Below the pieces are notes generated by a model that ran no database searches, was not told the origin of the DNA, and worked only from the letters and a program-made list of their open reading frames with translations. Below, in pieces: positions 8,603 through 16,839 of a stretch of DNA of 30,588 nt. This DNA is from Pseudomonadota bacterium. Lineage in GTDB: Bacteria > Pseudomonadota > Alphaproteobacteria > Rhizobiales > Rhizobiaceae. The DNA lies in the NCBI GenBank assembly GCA_023444445.1, contig JAEXMK010000050.1, forward strand, positions 1-30,588, given 5' to 3'. How positions within the stretch are numbered: the stretch's first letter is position 1; each line of letters begins with the position of its first letter. A program made the position numbers and the translations under genes.

Positions 8603-9195
8603 GAGCCACCGCCTGTGGTGTATTTTTCGTTCATGAACGCACTTGTCGCGACGATGAGGAAATGGGAGGGCATGGATCCGTCGGCCGGGCGTATTTTGGT
8701 GAGGTAGGGGCGGATGATATCGGCGACGACACGCCAGCGATAATAGACGCGCAACATGTTGATGGTTTCCGGTCCACCCGGCTTGAAGCCGAATTGAGCC
8801 GTATCGAGATCGTAATATTCGCCGTAGGCTTTCAGAGGAATTGTGGTCGGTATATCCTTGAAGGCAGTAAAGGAGCGAAGGTCGACATAGAGTTTCTGTT
8901 CTTTCTGGATCTCATCTGCCGAACAGGAGATCATCACGGAGACTTCACTGCAGAAACTCCTGCGAAAATCCTCTTTCGAGATGGAGCTGCTGATCTGCCC
9001 GGTGCGCAGACGTCGCGACATCGTCTCCGTGGCGTTTGCCACGACCTGTTCCGCCATGAGGGCGACGAAGGTCTCGATAATCGCAAAAACGACGAGGAAA
9101 TAGGGAATGGCCAGGATCGCGAATTCGATGGCTGCTGTCCCGTCGCGCGAGACTCCGAATTTTTCCAGCAATGGCTTCAGTCTGGCCAGTCGCAT
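8599..9195 (-). CDS. TadE-like pilus assembly / pseudopilin protein
   Basis: A 198-aa protein with the signature DGTAAIEFAILAIP (18-31) followed by one membrane helix (about 24-46) and a periplasmic domain of about 150 residues. This is the TadE family layout, and the motif is the one cut or recognised in type IVb pseudopilins. It is first in a two-gene unit with the next TadE-like gene (4-nt overlap). ATG 9195 is the only good start in this frame, though its ribosome-binding site is weak. A TATAAT-like hexamer on the minus strand (9290-9295) could be the -10 element, but no good -35 is visible. The role in surface attachment is inferred from the family. Confidence 0.75.
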   Translation of the reverse strand: MRLARLKPLLEKFGVSRDGTAAIEFAILAIPYFLVVFAIIETFVALMAEQVVANATETMSRRLRTGQISSSISKEDFRRSFCSEVSVMISCSADEIQKEQKLYVDLRSFTAFKDIPTTIPLKAYGEYYDLDTAQFGFKPGGPETINMLRVYYRWRVVADIIRPYLTKIRPADGSMPSHFLIVATSAFMNEKYTTGGGS

Positions 9196-9330
9196 ATGGG
9201 GCGTCTATCTCTAGAGTATGCGGCAAGCGCAACAGTTGAATTGTTACGGACCATAACCACCCCATGTTTAGATTCTGTTACTTCGATAAATTATACTTTA
9301 ATGATTTCCGAATTTGGCACGTCCCAAATA

Positions 9331-9355
9331 AAAACCCGGCTCAGGGCCGGGTTTT
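9331..9355 (-). terminator. Terminator of the fabABI operon
   Basis: A perfect 10-bp inverted repeat (9331-9340 with 9346-9355, 5-nt loop) has A-runs on one side and T-runs on the other. On the minus strand it lies about 25 bp after the fabI stop and is followed by TTTTTATTT. It can also work from the plus strand. Confidence 0.85.
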
Positions 9356-9379
9356 CTCGGAATTGGATGAGGCGGAGAT

Positions 9380-10186
9380 TTAATCCGCGTCGGCCCTGGC
9401 GAGAACCTCCAGCGTTGGGGTGGAGGTAATGTTATAGCCGCAGTCCACGTAGTGACATTCGCCAGTCACCCCTCGCGACATGCTGGACAGGAGGTAGAGC
9501 GCCGATCCGCCGATATCGTCGATGTCAGCAGTCCGCCGCAGCGGTGCGTTTTTCTGGTTCCATGCGTAGATCGCGCGCGCATCCGAAATGCCAGCGCCCG
9601 CGAGCGTGCGGACCGGACCGGCCGAAATGGCGTTGACTCGGATATCGCGCGGACCGTAATCGGCGGCGAGATAACGCACGGACGCCTCGAGAGCCGCTTT
9701 GGCGACGCCCATGACGTTGTAGTTCGGAATGACGCGCTGCGAACCATTATAGGTCAGCGTCAGCATGGAGCCGCCATTGGTCATCAGTTCTGCGGCGCGC
9801 TTGGCGATTTCCGTGAAGGAGAAACAGGAGATGACCATGGTGCGGCTGAAATTCTCGCGCGTCGTGTCGGCGTAAAGACCCTTCAGCTCGTTCTTGTCGG
9901 AGAAGCCGATGGCGTGCACGACGAAATCGAGCGAGCCCCATTTTTCGCGGATCGTCGCAAACAGCGCATCCACCGAAGCTATATCTTCGACGTCGCAAGG
10001 TACGATGAAGTCGGAGCCGAGTTCCGCGGCGAGCGGTTTCACGCGCTTGCCAAGCGCTTCACCCTGATAGGTGAAGGCGAGTTCCGCGCCCTGTGCCGCA
10101 AGCGCCTTGGAGATGCCCCAGGCGATCGAGTGATTGTTTGCGACGCCCATGATGAGGCCGCGCTTACCTTGCATGATGCCGTTCAT
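9380..10186 (-). CDS. fabI: Enoyl-[acyl-carrier-protein] reductase (NADH), FabI
   Basis: A 268-aa short-chain dehydrogenase-type protein of the FabI family, which catalyses the last reductive step of each fatty acid elongation cycle in the cytoplasm. It shows the FabI form of the nucleotide site, GVANNHSIAWG (14-24), and the catalytic pair Tyr156-x6-Lys163 in YNVMGVAK. The expected second tyrosine falls in LTYNGS near 146. ATG 10186 is 6 bp after the fabB stop; TTG 10192 or ATG 10171 are less likely starts. It is last in the fabA-fabB-fabI operon, ahead of a strong terminator. Rhizobia often carry more than one FabI; which copy this is cannot be told here. Confidence 0.95.
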   Translation of the reverse strand: MNGIMQGKRGLIMGVANNHSIAWGISKALAAQGAELAFTYQGEALGKRVKPLAAELGSDFIVPCDVEDIASVDALFATIREKWGSLDFVVHAIGFSDKNELKGLYADTTRENFSRTMVISCFSFTEIAKRAAELMTNGGSMLTLTYNGSQRVIPNYNVMGVAKAALEASVRYLAADYGPRDIRVNAISAGPVRTLAGAGISDARAIYAWNQKNAPLRRTADIDDIGGSALYLLSSMSRGVTGECHYVDCGYNITSTPTLEVLARADAD

Positions 10187-10192
10187 GGGCAA

Positions 10193-11416
10193 TTATCCGT
10201 TATGACGCTGGAAGACGAGCGTAGCGTTGGTGCCGCCGAAGCCGAAGGAATTGGAAAGGATGGTGTCGATCTTGGCGTTGTCGATGCGGCTGCGAACGAT
10301 CGGAACGCCCGCAAATTCCGGATCAAGCTCGGAAATATGCGCGCTTTCGCCGATGAAGCGTTCCTGCATCATCAGCAGGCCGTAGATCGATTCCTGTACG
10401 CCGGCCGCGCCAAGCGAATGGCCGGTGAGAGATTTTGTCGACTGGATGTGCGGGATCTTGTCGCCGAAGACTTCGCGGATCGCGCCGATTTCCTTGCTGT
10501 CGCCAACCGGTGTCGATGTGCCGTGCGTGTTGATGTAGTCGATGTCACCCTTAACGGTGGCAAGAGCCTGCCGCATGCAGCGGATCGCGCCTTCGCCTGA
10601 GGGGGCAACCATGTCGTAACCGTCAGAGGTCGCGCCATAACCGACTATTTCGGCATAGATTTTTGCACCGCGTGCCTTCGCATGTTCCAGCTCTTCGAGA
10701 ACCAGAACGCCCGCACCGCCGGCGATGACGAAGCCGTCGCGGTTCACGTCGTAGGCGCGCGAGGCGACATCGGGAGTTTCGTTGTATTTGGACGACATGG
10801 CGCCCATGGCGTCGAAAAGGTTCGACATCGACCAGTCGAGATCCTCGTGGCCGCCAGCGAACATCACGTCCTGCTTGCCCCACTGGATCATTTCGGCAGC
10901 GTTGCCGATGCAGTGCGCCGAGGTGGAGCAGGCCGAAGAAATGGAGTAATTAACGCCGTGAATCTTGAACCAGGTCGCGAGCGTAGCCGATGCGGTGGAG
11001 GACATGGCCTTCGGCACGGCAAAGGGACCGATGCGCTTCGGGCTGTTGTTCTTCAGCGTAATGTCGGCAGCTTCGACGATGGTACGGGTGGACGGACCAC
11101 CCGAGCCCATGATGATGCCGGTGCGCTCATTGCCGCTGATATCGCTCTCTTCGAGACCGGAATCGGCGATCGCCTGCTTCATGGCGACGTGGTTCCACGC
11201 GCCGCCCTGCGACAGGAAGCGCATGGCGCGACGATCGACCAGATCGGTCGGGTCCAGAGACGGCTTGCCCCAGACCTGGCACTTGAAACCGTGTTCGGCA
11301 AAATCCGGCGAAAATGAAATGCCGGATTTGGCATTGCGCAGCGACGCGGTGACCTCAGCGGCATCACCGCCGATGGAGGAAACAATACCGAGGCCGGTGA
11401 CAACAACTCGTCTCAT
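10193..11416 (-). CDS. fabB: 3-oxoacyl-[acyl-carrier-protein] synthase I, FabB
   Basis: A 407-aa beta-ketoacyl synthase with the Cys-His-His triad: Cys163 in [10 protein letters not shown], His298 in [12 protein letters not shown] and His333 in KSLTGHSLG. Its length matches E. coli FabB (406 aa). With FabA it elongates cis-3-decenoyl-ACP and so commits carbon to unsaturated fatty acids. The operon position next to fabA supports FabB over FabF. ATG 11416 is preceded by AAAGG at suitable spacing. The gap to fabA is 76 bp and contains no clear terminator, so co-transcription is likely. Confidence 0.95.
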   Translation of the reverse strand: MRRVVVTGLGIVSSIGGDAAEVTASLRNAKSGISFSPDFAEHGFKCQVWGKPSLDPTDLVDRRAMRFLSQGGAWNHVAMKQAIADSGLEESDISGNERTGIIMGSGGPSTRTIVEAADITLKNNSPKRIGPFAVPKAMSSTASATLATWFKIHGVNYSISSACSTSAHCIGNAAEMIQWGKQDVMFAGGHEDLDWSMSNLFDAMGAMSSKYNETPDVASRAYDVNRDGFVIAGGAGVLVLEELEHAKARGAKIYAEIVGYGATSDGYDMVAPSGEGAIRCMRQALATVKGDIDYINTHGTSTPVGDSKEIGAIREVFGDKIPHIQSTKSLTGHSLGAAGVQESIYGLLMMQERFIGESAHISELDPEFAGVPIVRSRIDNAKIDTILSNSFGFGGTNATLVFQRHNG

Positions 11417-11492
11417 CAAAGGGACCTTTTCTTTAGATTTCGGCTGGGCGACTGAAGGCCGTCCGGCGTTTGTCTGAACTATTTCGTCTGCC

Positions 11493-12008
11493 TCAGGCAG
11501 CCTTTTCCTTGGACAGGCCGACCCGCAGGTCGGATGCCTGATAGATGGTTTCGCCGTCCGCCTTCAGCCAGCCATCGGCGGTGCCAAGCACCAGGCGGCC
11601 ACGCATCACGCGCTTGAAATCAATACCGTATTGCAGGAGTTTGGTGTGCGGGCGAACCATTCCCTTGAACTTCACTTCGCCGGTGGAAAGCGCCATGCCG
11701 CGGCCTTCTTCACCCAGCCAGCCCAGGAAGAAGCCGGTCAGCTGCCACATGCCATCAAGGCCCAGGCAGCCCGGCATGATCGGGTTGCCCTGGAAATGGC
11801 AGGGGAAATACCAGTCGTCGGGGCTGACATCGTATTCGGCGCGGATAAAACCTTTATCGAACGCGCCACCGGTTTCGGAAATTTCGGTGATGCGATGGAC
11901 CATCAGCATGGGAGGCAATGGGAGCTGTGCATTTCCCGGGCCGAACAATTCGCCGCGACCGCAGGACAGGATCTCCTCGTAATTGTAACTTGATTGCCTC
12001 GTTGCCAT
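11493..12008 (-). CDS. fabA: 3-hydroxydecanoyl-[acyl-carrier-protein] dehydratase/isomerase, FabA
   Basis: A 171-aa hot-dog-fold protein, the same length as E. coli FabA. The catalytic His71 lies in [14 protein letters not shown] and Asp85 in LGLDGMWQL, matching His70 and Asp84 of the E. coli enzyme. It dehydrates 3-hydroxydecanoyl-ACP and isomerises trans-2 to cis-3-decenoyl-ACP, the entry to unsaturated fatty acids. ATG 12008 (MATRQSS) is chosen over an upstream start because GGGAAG precedes it. It is first in the fabABI operon and divergent from irr. Confidence 0.97.
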   Translation of the reverse strand: MATRQSSYNYEEILSCGRGELFGPGNAQLPLPPMLMVHRITEISETGGAFDKGFIRAEYDVSPDDWYFPCHFQGNPIMPGCLGLDGMWQLTGFFLGWLGEEGRGMALSTGEVKFKGMVRPHTKLLQYGIDFKRVMRGRLVLGTADGWLKADGETIYQASDLRVGLSKEKAA

Positions 12009-12055
12009 ACCGCTTTCACTTCCCAATTACTGGTGTTGATCGACTTCACTAGAGC

Positions 12056-12083
12056 AAGTTAGGTTCAAAATGAAGCGCTGCAA
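12056..12083 (-). promoter_or_regulatory. Candidate promoter of fabABI
   Basis: On the minus strand TTGCAG (12078-12083) and TAACTT (12056-12061) are 16 bp apart. The -10 element ends about 48 bp before the fabA start. Fit to the consensus is moderate. Confidence 0.4.
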
Positions 12084-12249
12084 GGGCAGAGGCGGTTTCG
12101 CCCCCATTCTTTGTCTTCAGAACCTTCTTTGCCGAAGTCATTACCTCAATATGCCGTCCGCATACAGGAACCATCCGGCTGGAACCAGAGGAAATTTGCA
12201 AGAATGGCCGGTTTACAGCCATTTGCGACACTCGGCGGCGCTGAAACTA

Positions 12250-12278
12250 TTGAAAGCATTCCCTGCAAAAGATATATG
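12250..12278 (+). promoter_or_regulatory. Candidate promoter of irr
   Basis: TTGAAA (12250-12255) and TATATG (12273-12278) are separated by 17 bp, a good sigma70-type arrangement, 46 bp before the irr start. I saw no TTTAGAA-N3-TTCTAAA-like iron control element overlapping it. Confidence 0.55.
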
Positions 12279-12324
12279 CTATTGCAATTGACGGGTTTCA
12301 TACCCCTGTTTGGAATGGGATTGC

Positions 12325-12744
12325 ATGGCATTTGACGCCACATTGGATATCGGAACGAGGCTACGGCGCTCGGGGCTGCGGCCCACGCGCCAGCGCGTTG
12401 CTTTGGGCGATCTTCTTTTCGCAAAGGGTGATCGCCACCTGACGGTAGAGGAACTGCATGACGAGGCGGTGACCGCCGGCGTGCCCGTCTCTCTCGCCAC
12501 GGTTTACAACACGCTGCATCAGTTTACGGAAGCTGGCCTGATCCGCGTTCTGGCCGTCGAAGGCGCGCGCACCTATTTCGATACCAACGTATCGGATCAC
12601 CACCACTTCTTCGTGGAAGGCGAGAACGAGGTTCTCGATATTCCCGTTAACAATCTCCAGATCGACAATCTGCCGGAAGCGCCCGAGGGCATGGAAATTG
12701 CCCATGTGGATGTGGTGATCCGCCTTCGTCGCAAGCGCGGTTGA
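12325..12744 (+). CDS. irr: Iron response regulator Irr (Fur family)
   Basis: A 139-aa Fur-family protein. The N-terminal winged helix contains GLRPTRQRVALGDLLF (about 16-31) and PVSLATVYNTLHQF (about 57-70), the DNA-recognition part. The His-His-His run at 92-94 (SDHHHFF) is the haem-binding motif that marks Irr rather than Fur or Mur. Irr in rhizobia represses haem synthesis and other iron-using genes when iron is low, and is inactivated by haem. The cysteine-type haem motif seen near the N-terminus of Bradyrhizobium Irr is absent here, as in many other rhizobia. ATG 12325 follows GGAATGGGA; TTG 12310 is possible. The gene is divergent from fabA and followed by a terminator. Confidence 0.92.
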   Translation: MAFDATLDIGTRLRRSGLRPTRQRVALGDLLFAKGDRHLTVEELHDEAVTAGVPVSLATVYNTLHQFTEAGLIRVLAVEGARTYFDTNVSDHHHFFVEGENEVLDIPVNNLQIDNLPEAPEGMEIAHVDVVIRLRRKRG

Positions 12745-12769
12745 AGCTTTTGCCCGATGACGGAGATGA

Positions 12770-12801
12770 AAATGGCGCCCATGAGGCGCCATTTCTGTTT
12801 T
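12770..12801 (+). terminator. Terminator of irr
   Basis: A perfect 10-bp stem (12770-12779 with 12785-12794, 5-nt loop) is followed by CTGTTTT. It lies 25 bp after irr and just before the end of the convergent gene on the other strand, so it may serve both. Confidence 0.8.
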
Positions 12802-12819
12802 CAGCGGTCATTTCCTATA

Positions 12820-13458
12820 TCACTTCATGACATCTTCCGGCGGCCTGCCGGGCTTGGCTTTATAGGGCGGAAAAGTCCAGCCGAAGATCAGCGCGCCCGC
12901 TCGCACGCAGAAAGCCGTGAGGAAACCCGCCGCTGATGCGGCATAAAGCGGTGCGCCGAGGAAATAGACAACAATGAAGGTGGAAGAGCCCAAAAGCGCG
13001 CAGGTAATGTAGATTTCCGGGCGAAGGAGAACGGAAGGTTCCCCGGCGAGGACATCGCGCAGCACACCACCGAATGTCGCCGTCAGAACGCCGGTGACGA
13101 TGGCCACTGTTGCTGAGCCACTTGCCGCAAGACCCTTGGCTGCCCCCATGACGCAATAGGCGGAAAGACCGAGCGCATCGAGCCAGATCAATACCCGGTA
13201 ACGGGATTCGAACAGATGCGCGGTAAAGAACAGCAGGACCGCGACCGAGACGCAGACGAGAATATAAGTGGGATTTACCACCCAGAACACCGGCGCCCTG
13301 CCGAGCACGAGATCACGCACGGTGCCGCCGCCGATACCGGTCGCGGCTGCGAAAAACAGGAAACCGATCAGATCGAGCTGCTTGCGCGAGGCGGCGAGTG
13401 CGCCGGTTGCGGCAAACACGGCGACACCGGCATAATCGAGAAAACCCAGAAGCGTCAT
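12820..13458 (-). CDS. TRIC/UPF0126-family inner-membrane protein (YadS/YicG type)
   Basis: A 212-aa protein with about seven hydrophobic helices in two repeated halves. The motifs FAATGALAA near the N-terminus, GIGGGTVRDLVLG, and the related TFGGVLRDVLAGE in the second half mark the two repeats of the UPF0126 family, the bacterial relatives of trimeric intracellular cation channels. These are thought to pass monovalent cations; some have been proposed as amino acid transporters. ATG 13458 has a G-rich ribosome-binding site and gives the usual family start; 17 extra upstream codons do not look coding. It converges with irr. Confidence 0.85.
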   Translation of the reverse strand: MTLLGFLDYAGVAVFAATGALAASRKQLDLIGFLFFAAATGIGGGTVRDLVLGRAPVFWVVNPTYILVCVSVAVLLFFTAHLFESRYRVLIWLDALGLSAYCVMGAAKGLAASGSATVAIVTGVLTATFGGVLRDVLAGEPSVLLRPEIYITCALLGSSTFIVVYFLGAPLYAASAAGFLTAFCVRAGALIFGWTFPPYKAKPGRPPEDVMK

Positions 13459-13581
13459 GAAAAGGTTCCCCCCGGAAATACGGGCTGCGAACACGTCAGT
13501 GTCGCGCAAGCACTAAACTCTAGGCTGGCCGCCCGGATGATCGCAACATCCATAACCCAAACGGATGCAAAGGAAAATGCC

Positions 13582-14055
13582 GTGCGAATCGCTCTCGTTG
13601 CCGCTGTTCAGGCGCTGGTTCTCTTGATGTTTCCGGCGGTGCTTTCGGCGCAGCAGCAGCTGGTGAGCGACCCCGAAATCTATGAAAAGGACCATTTCCG
13701 CACCGAGTGCAAGGTGGCGGCTTTCGGCGACGATTTCGTTACACGGCTGGATATAAACAATGACGGGCTGATGGATGCCGTCGTCAATCATGGCGTTCTG
13801 GATTGCGACGGCGAAAAAGGCCGCGCCTGCGACGAAGAGGGATGCCCCTATAATTTCTACGTCCAGGTAAAAGAGGGCGGTTATCTGATGATCGCGACGG
13901 CCCGGATCTACGGTTATGACTTCATCAAGCGGTTCGGCAACATGGTTTTCGTGCTGAAGATGCATCCGCGTTATTGTGAGCGCACCGACAAAGAGCCCTG
14001 CCTGATGACGGTGCGTGTGCGCGGCACGAAATTCGTCACCATTTCGCGAAAGTGA
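13582..14055 (+). CDS. Small secreted protein with a calcium-loop-like motif, function unknown
   Basis: A 157-aa protein starting at GTG 13582 with AGGA 7 nt upstream. A signal peptide of about 22 residues ends in VLSAQQQ. The mature part has an EF-hand/dockerin-like loop DINNDGLMDAVV, with Asp, Asn and Asp at loop positions 1, 3 and 5, and several cysteines (in TECK, LDCDGEKGRACDEEGCP, PRYCER and EPCLM) that could form disulfides in the periplasm. I recognise no named family. The gene is divergent from the UPF0126 gene (123-bp shared upstream region) and convergent with the DUF1275 gene. An earlier ATG at 13537 would add a non-signal-like prefix. Confidence 0.7.
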   Translation: MRIALVAAVQALVLLMFPAVLSAQQQLVSDPEIYEKDHFRTECKVAAFGDDFVTRLDINNDGLMDAVVNHGVLDCDGEKGRACDEEGCPYNFYVQVKEGGYLMIATARIYGYDFIKRFGNMVFVLKMHPRYCERTDKEPCLMTVRVRGTKFVTISRK

Positions 14056-14067
14056 CGGCGGCGATTT

Positions 14068-14778
14068 TCAGGGCGTAATCCGCCGGATTTTGACCCGTTG
14101 ATTATACCGCTGGCGCAAGGAGCGCGGGATGACGAGTGTGGCGATGGCCACGGCGAAAATCGTGGCCGCAACCACCCATAATGCATCGGACTGTAGCCTG
14201 ACGCCCAGAACGGCGCCGCAGATCGCGCCGCAGATCATGCCCAGCCAGGGCACGATTTGAATGCCCCAGTCGAGGCTCCGTTCGCCAAGAAGAAAACGGC
14301 CAATACCGCGGCCGAAACGGGAAAGCGCGCCGGTTACATAGGTAAGCCCGATCGGCAGCCCCTCTATATGTTCGACGGCGGCGTTGACCATGCCCATGGC
14401 GAAAACGACGAGATAAAACTGGGCAAGAGCGAAAGCTTCACCGCCGAGCAGGGCGGCAATGACCACCAGCGATCCCACAGCCATCAGAACGGCAAAGATG
14501 CGCCGGTCGAACTTATGCGCCACCACGATGCCGCCGGCATTGCCGGCCACGAAGGCAACGATCGCAAGAAGCAGTTTCGCGGCATGGGAGTAGAGGCCAG
14601 CCTCCATAGAGACCGCGGCGCGCGTCGTGTTGCCGGTCATGAAAGACACGAAGTCACCGGAGATATGGAGGCCCACCGCATCAGTCATCCCCGCAATAAA
14701 GGAAATGGCGGCAACCAGCGCAATTCCGGTCCCGGTTCGTCTTGTCCTGATGATGTTGCGACGTCTTTGTCGGGTCAT
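14068..14778 (-). CDS. DUF1275 (YoaK-family) membrane protein
   Basis: A 236-aa protein with about six hydrophobic helices. The motifs FIAGMTDAVG near residue 30, FVSFMTGNTTR near 50 and a Gly-rich helix near 85 are characteristic of DUF1275. The family has no settled function. ATG 14778 begins a basic N-terminus (TRQRRR) typical before the first helix; an upstream extension of 60 codons is rejected as unlike the family. It is divergent from the ABC importer, with 206 bp between the starts, and that gap contains the GntR-type palindrome. The palindrome's regulator might therefore also affect this gene. Confidence 0.8.
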   Translation of the reverse strand: MTRQRRRNIIRTRRTGTGIALVAAISFIAGMTDAVGLHISGDFVSFMTGNTTRAAVSMEAGLYSHAAKLLLAIVAFVAGNAGGIVVAHKFDRRIFAVLMAVGSLVVIAALLGGEAFALAQFYLVVFAMGMVNAAVEHIEGLPIGLTYVTGALSRFGRGIGRFLLGERSLDWGIQIVPWLGMICGAICGAVLGVRLQSDALWVVAATIFAVAIATLVIPRSLRQRYNQRVKIRRITP

Positions 14779-14892
14779 GGTAAATGCTCGATATGGAAAA
14801 ACAGCATGCCCGGCACGGGGCAGTGTTATCCTATCTCTAGAATGCCGGACGGTGCATCTGCAATCTTTCTGGAGGCATTCGGGGGCCTCTAT

Positions 14893-14906
14893 TTTGTCTA
14901 GACAAA
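14893..14906. promoter_or_regulatory. 14-bp perfect palindrome, likely GntR/HutC-family operator
   Basis: TTTGTCTAGACAAA is self-complementary and contains GTCTAGAC, which fits the general GntR-family half-site pattern GT-x-TA-x-AC. It lies 79 bp before the binding-protein gene in the divergent region, and the last gene of that cluster encodes a HutC-type GntR regulator. Assignment to that regulator is inference. Confidence 0.55.
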
Positions 14907-14984
14907 TATAAAATCCCTGCCTACCATGCCTCAAATAAAGCGAAAAACAACATCGCACAAAAATAAATCAAAGGGGTTCAGATC

Positions 14985-15926
14985 ATGACGAAAACGTGGG
15001 TTCTCGCCGCCATCGCAGCGCTCGCCTCATCCGCTTCTGCCTATGCCGAGACGTCGGTAACGATCGGCATGTCCGGCTGGACCGGCTTTGCGCCGCTGAC
15101 GCTTGCCAAGCAGGCAGGCATTTTTGAAAAGAACGGCCTGAAGGTCGATATCAAGAAGATCCCGCAGGCGAGCCGCCATCTGGCGCTTGCCTCCGGTGAC
15201 ATTCAGTGCGCCGCCACCACGGTGGAAACCTGGATCGCCTGGAACGCCAACGGCGTGAAATCCACCCAGATTTTCCAGATGGATAAATCGCATGGTGCGG
15301 ACGGTATTGCCGTGCGCAGCGACGTATCAAAGGTTGCCGATCTCAAGGGCAAGGCGATTGCAGCGTCTGCGCCGGGCACGTCACCTTATTTTTTCCTTGC
15401 CTGGATTCTCAAGGAAAACGGTCTGACCCTCAAAGACGTTAAGGTCGTCAACCTTGAACCGGGACCGGCCGCGCAGGCCTTTGTCGCCGGCCAGAACGAT
15501 GCGGCCATGACCTATGAGCCCTATCTCTCGACTGTTCGTGCCGCCCCTGACAAGGGTAAAATCCTTGCGACAACGCTGGATTACCCGGCTGTCATGGATA
15601 CGTTCGGCTGCACGCCGGATTTCCTGAAGGCCAATCCACAGGCGGCCAAGGCTCTGGCGGACAGCTATTTCCAGGCACTGGAACTCATCAAGTCCGAACC
15701 GGAAAAGTCCTATGAGACGATGGGAGCGGATGTGAAGCAGGCGGGCGAGGCCTTCGCCGCATCGGCGAAATTCCTTGAATGGCAGGACAAGGCCGCCAAC
15801 CAGAAATTCTTCGAGGGTGAATTCAAGACATTCTCTGAAAAAGCGGCCGACCTGCTGCTGGAAATCGGTGTGATCAAGTCAAAACCCGATCTTTCGACGC
15901 TTGCGGATACGTCCTTCATCAAGTGA
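14985..15926 (+). CDS. NitT/TauT-type ABC transporter substrate-binding protein
   Basis: A 313-aa protein with a signal peptide (1-21, ending in SAYA) and a mature chain of the SsuA/TauA/NMT1-like periplasmic binding class: an N-terminal strand with WTGFAPLTLAKQAGIFEKNG, a GDIQCA turn near 75, and the second lobe with AASAPGTSPYFF. It delivers its ligand to the permease and ATPase encoded downstream. AAGGGG precedes ATG 14985. Members of this class carry sulfonates, nitrate, pyrimidine precursors and other small compounds; the sequence alone does not fix the ligand. The HutC-type regulator in the cluster hints at histidine, urocanate or a related compound, as inference. Confidence 0.85.
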   Translation: MTKTWVLAAIAALASSASAYAETSVTIGMSGWTGFAPLTLAKQAGIFEKNGLKVDIKKIPQASRHLALASGDIQCAATTVETWIAWNANGVKSTQIFQMDKSHGADGIAVRSDVSKVADLKGKAIAASAPGTSPYFFLAWILKENGLTLKDVKVVNLEPGPAAQAFVAGQNDAAMTYEPYLSTVRAAPDKGKILATTLDYPAVMDTFGCTPDFLKANPQAAKALADSYFQALELIKSEPEKSYETMGADVKQAGEAFAASAKFLEWQDKAANQKFFEGEFKTFSEKAADLLLEIGVIKSKPDLSTLADTSFIK

Positions 15927-15934
15927 CGAAAAAA

Positions 15935-15966
15935 GCCGCCGCATTCCCAGCGGGGAATATTGCGGC
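15935..15966. repeat. Imperfect inverted repeat after the binding-protein gene
   Basis: GCCGC...GCGGC (15935-15939 with 15962-15966) encloses ATTCCC...GGGAAT (15943-15948 with 15953-15958) with a symmetric 3-nt internal loop. There is no T-run. It may protect the 3' end of the upstream message from exonucleases. Confidence 0.4.
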
Positions 15967-16021
15967 CAGAGATGAGTGAGAGCGTCGATTGTGCGTCAGG
16001 AAAGGCGCAAGGCGCTCTGAT

Positions 16022-16051
16022 GGCGCGGCGAAAGTGCCGCGCCGGTTTTTT
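16022..16051 (+). terminator. Intra-operon terminator between binding protein and permease
   Basis: A perfect 8-bp G+C-only stem (16022-16029 with 16036-16043, loop GAAAGT) is followed by GG and six T (16046-16051). It lies only 15 bp before the permease start, so partial termination would make binding protein in excess over membrane components. Confidence 0.75.
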
Positions 16052-16065
16052 GGACAGGTGACAGA

Positions 16066-16839
16066 ATGCAACCTCTTCAACCCATCAGGAACAGCACGAG
16101 AATTGCTCTCGGCATCCTGTTCTTCGTGCTGTTTTTCTCCGCCTGGGGCTTAGCCACCCTGGGCGGTTTCGTGTCGCCGACCTTTCTGGCCGACCCGATC
16201 ACCATGCTGAAAGACGGTATCTATCTGCTGACGGATCAGGGATTTGCCGGCGATATCGGCATGACGATCTGGCGCGTCGTGGGCGGTTTTGTGCTGGCAT
16301 CCCTCGTCGCCGTGCCTGTCGGCATTGCCATGGGGGCTTATAAGCCCATCGAAGCGCTGCTTGAGCCCTTCGTCTCCTTCGCGCGCTATCTGCCGGCTTC
16401 AGCCTTTGTGCCGCTCCTCATCCTCTGGGCCGGCATAGGCGAGATGCAGAAGCTGCTGGTGATCTTCATAGGCGCGGTGTTCCAGATCATCTTAATGGTG
16501 GCCGTGGCGGTTGCCGGCACAAGGCGTGATCTGGTGGAGGCCGCCTATACGCTGGGGGCGAAAGACCGTGGCGTGGTGCGCCGTGTCCTCATTCCCGCCA
16601 ATGCGCCCGACATCGCCGAAATCCTTCGCCTGGTCCTCGGTTGGGCCTGGACCTATGTCATCGTTGCGGAGCTGATCGGCGCCTCCTCGGGCATCGGTTA
16701 TATGATCATCAACAGCCAGGCGCTGATGGCGACCGGGCAGATCATCTTCGGCATCATTGTCATCGGCATTATTGGCCTCATTTCGGATTTTGCGTTCAAA
16801 TCGCTGAACCGGAAGCTTTTCGCCTGGAGGCTTGCCTGA
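16066..16839 (+). CDS. NitT/TauT-type ABC transporter permease
   Basis: A 257-aa inner-membrane protein with about six hydrophobic helices (first at about 12-34). The cytoplasmic coupling loop reads EAAYTLGAKDRGVVRRVLIPANAPDI in two parts near residues 165-190, the EAA-type motif that contacts the ATPase. It belongs to the SsuC/TauC permease class. The gene ends in TGATG, so its stop shares one base with the ATPase start, and translation is probably coupled. Confidence 0.88.
   Translation: MQPLQPIRNSTRIALGILFFVLFFSAWGLATLGGFVSPTFLADPITMLKDGIYLLTDQGFAGDIGMTIWRVVGGFVLASLVAVPVGIAMGAYKPIEALLEPFVSFARYLPASAFVPLLILWAGIGEMQKLLVIFIGAVFQIILMVAVAVAGTRRDLVEAAYTLGAKDRGVVRRVLIPANAPDIAEILRLVLGWAWTYVIVAELIGASSGIGYMIINSQALMATGQIIFGIIVIGIIGLISDFAFKSLNRKLFAWRLA

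Noticed and set aside
9203..9215. TATCTCTAGA shared with 14831-14840
   Set aside because: Only ten bases are shared and the flanks differ. CTAG is uncommon in such genomes, but two hits without further symmetry are not a supported site.
9452..10600. 382-codon open frame on the plus strand across fabI and fabB
   Set aside because: It runs antisense through two genes with intact catalytic motifs and has no family resemblance.
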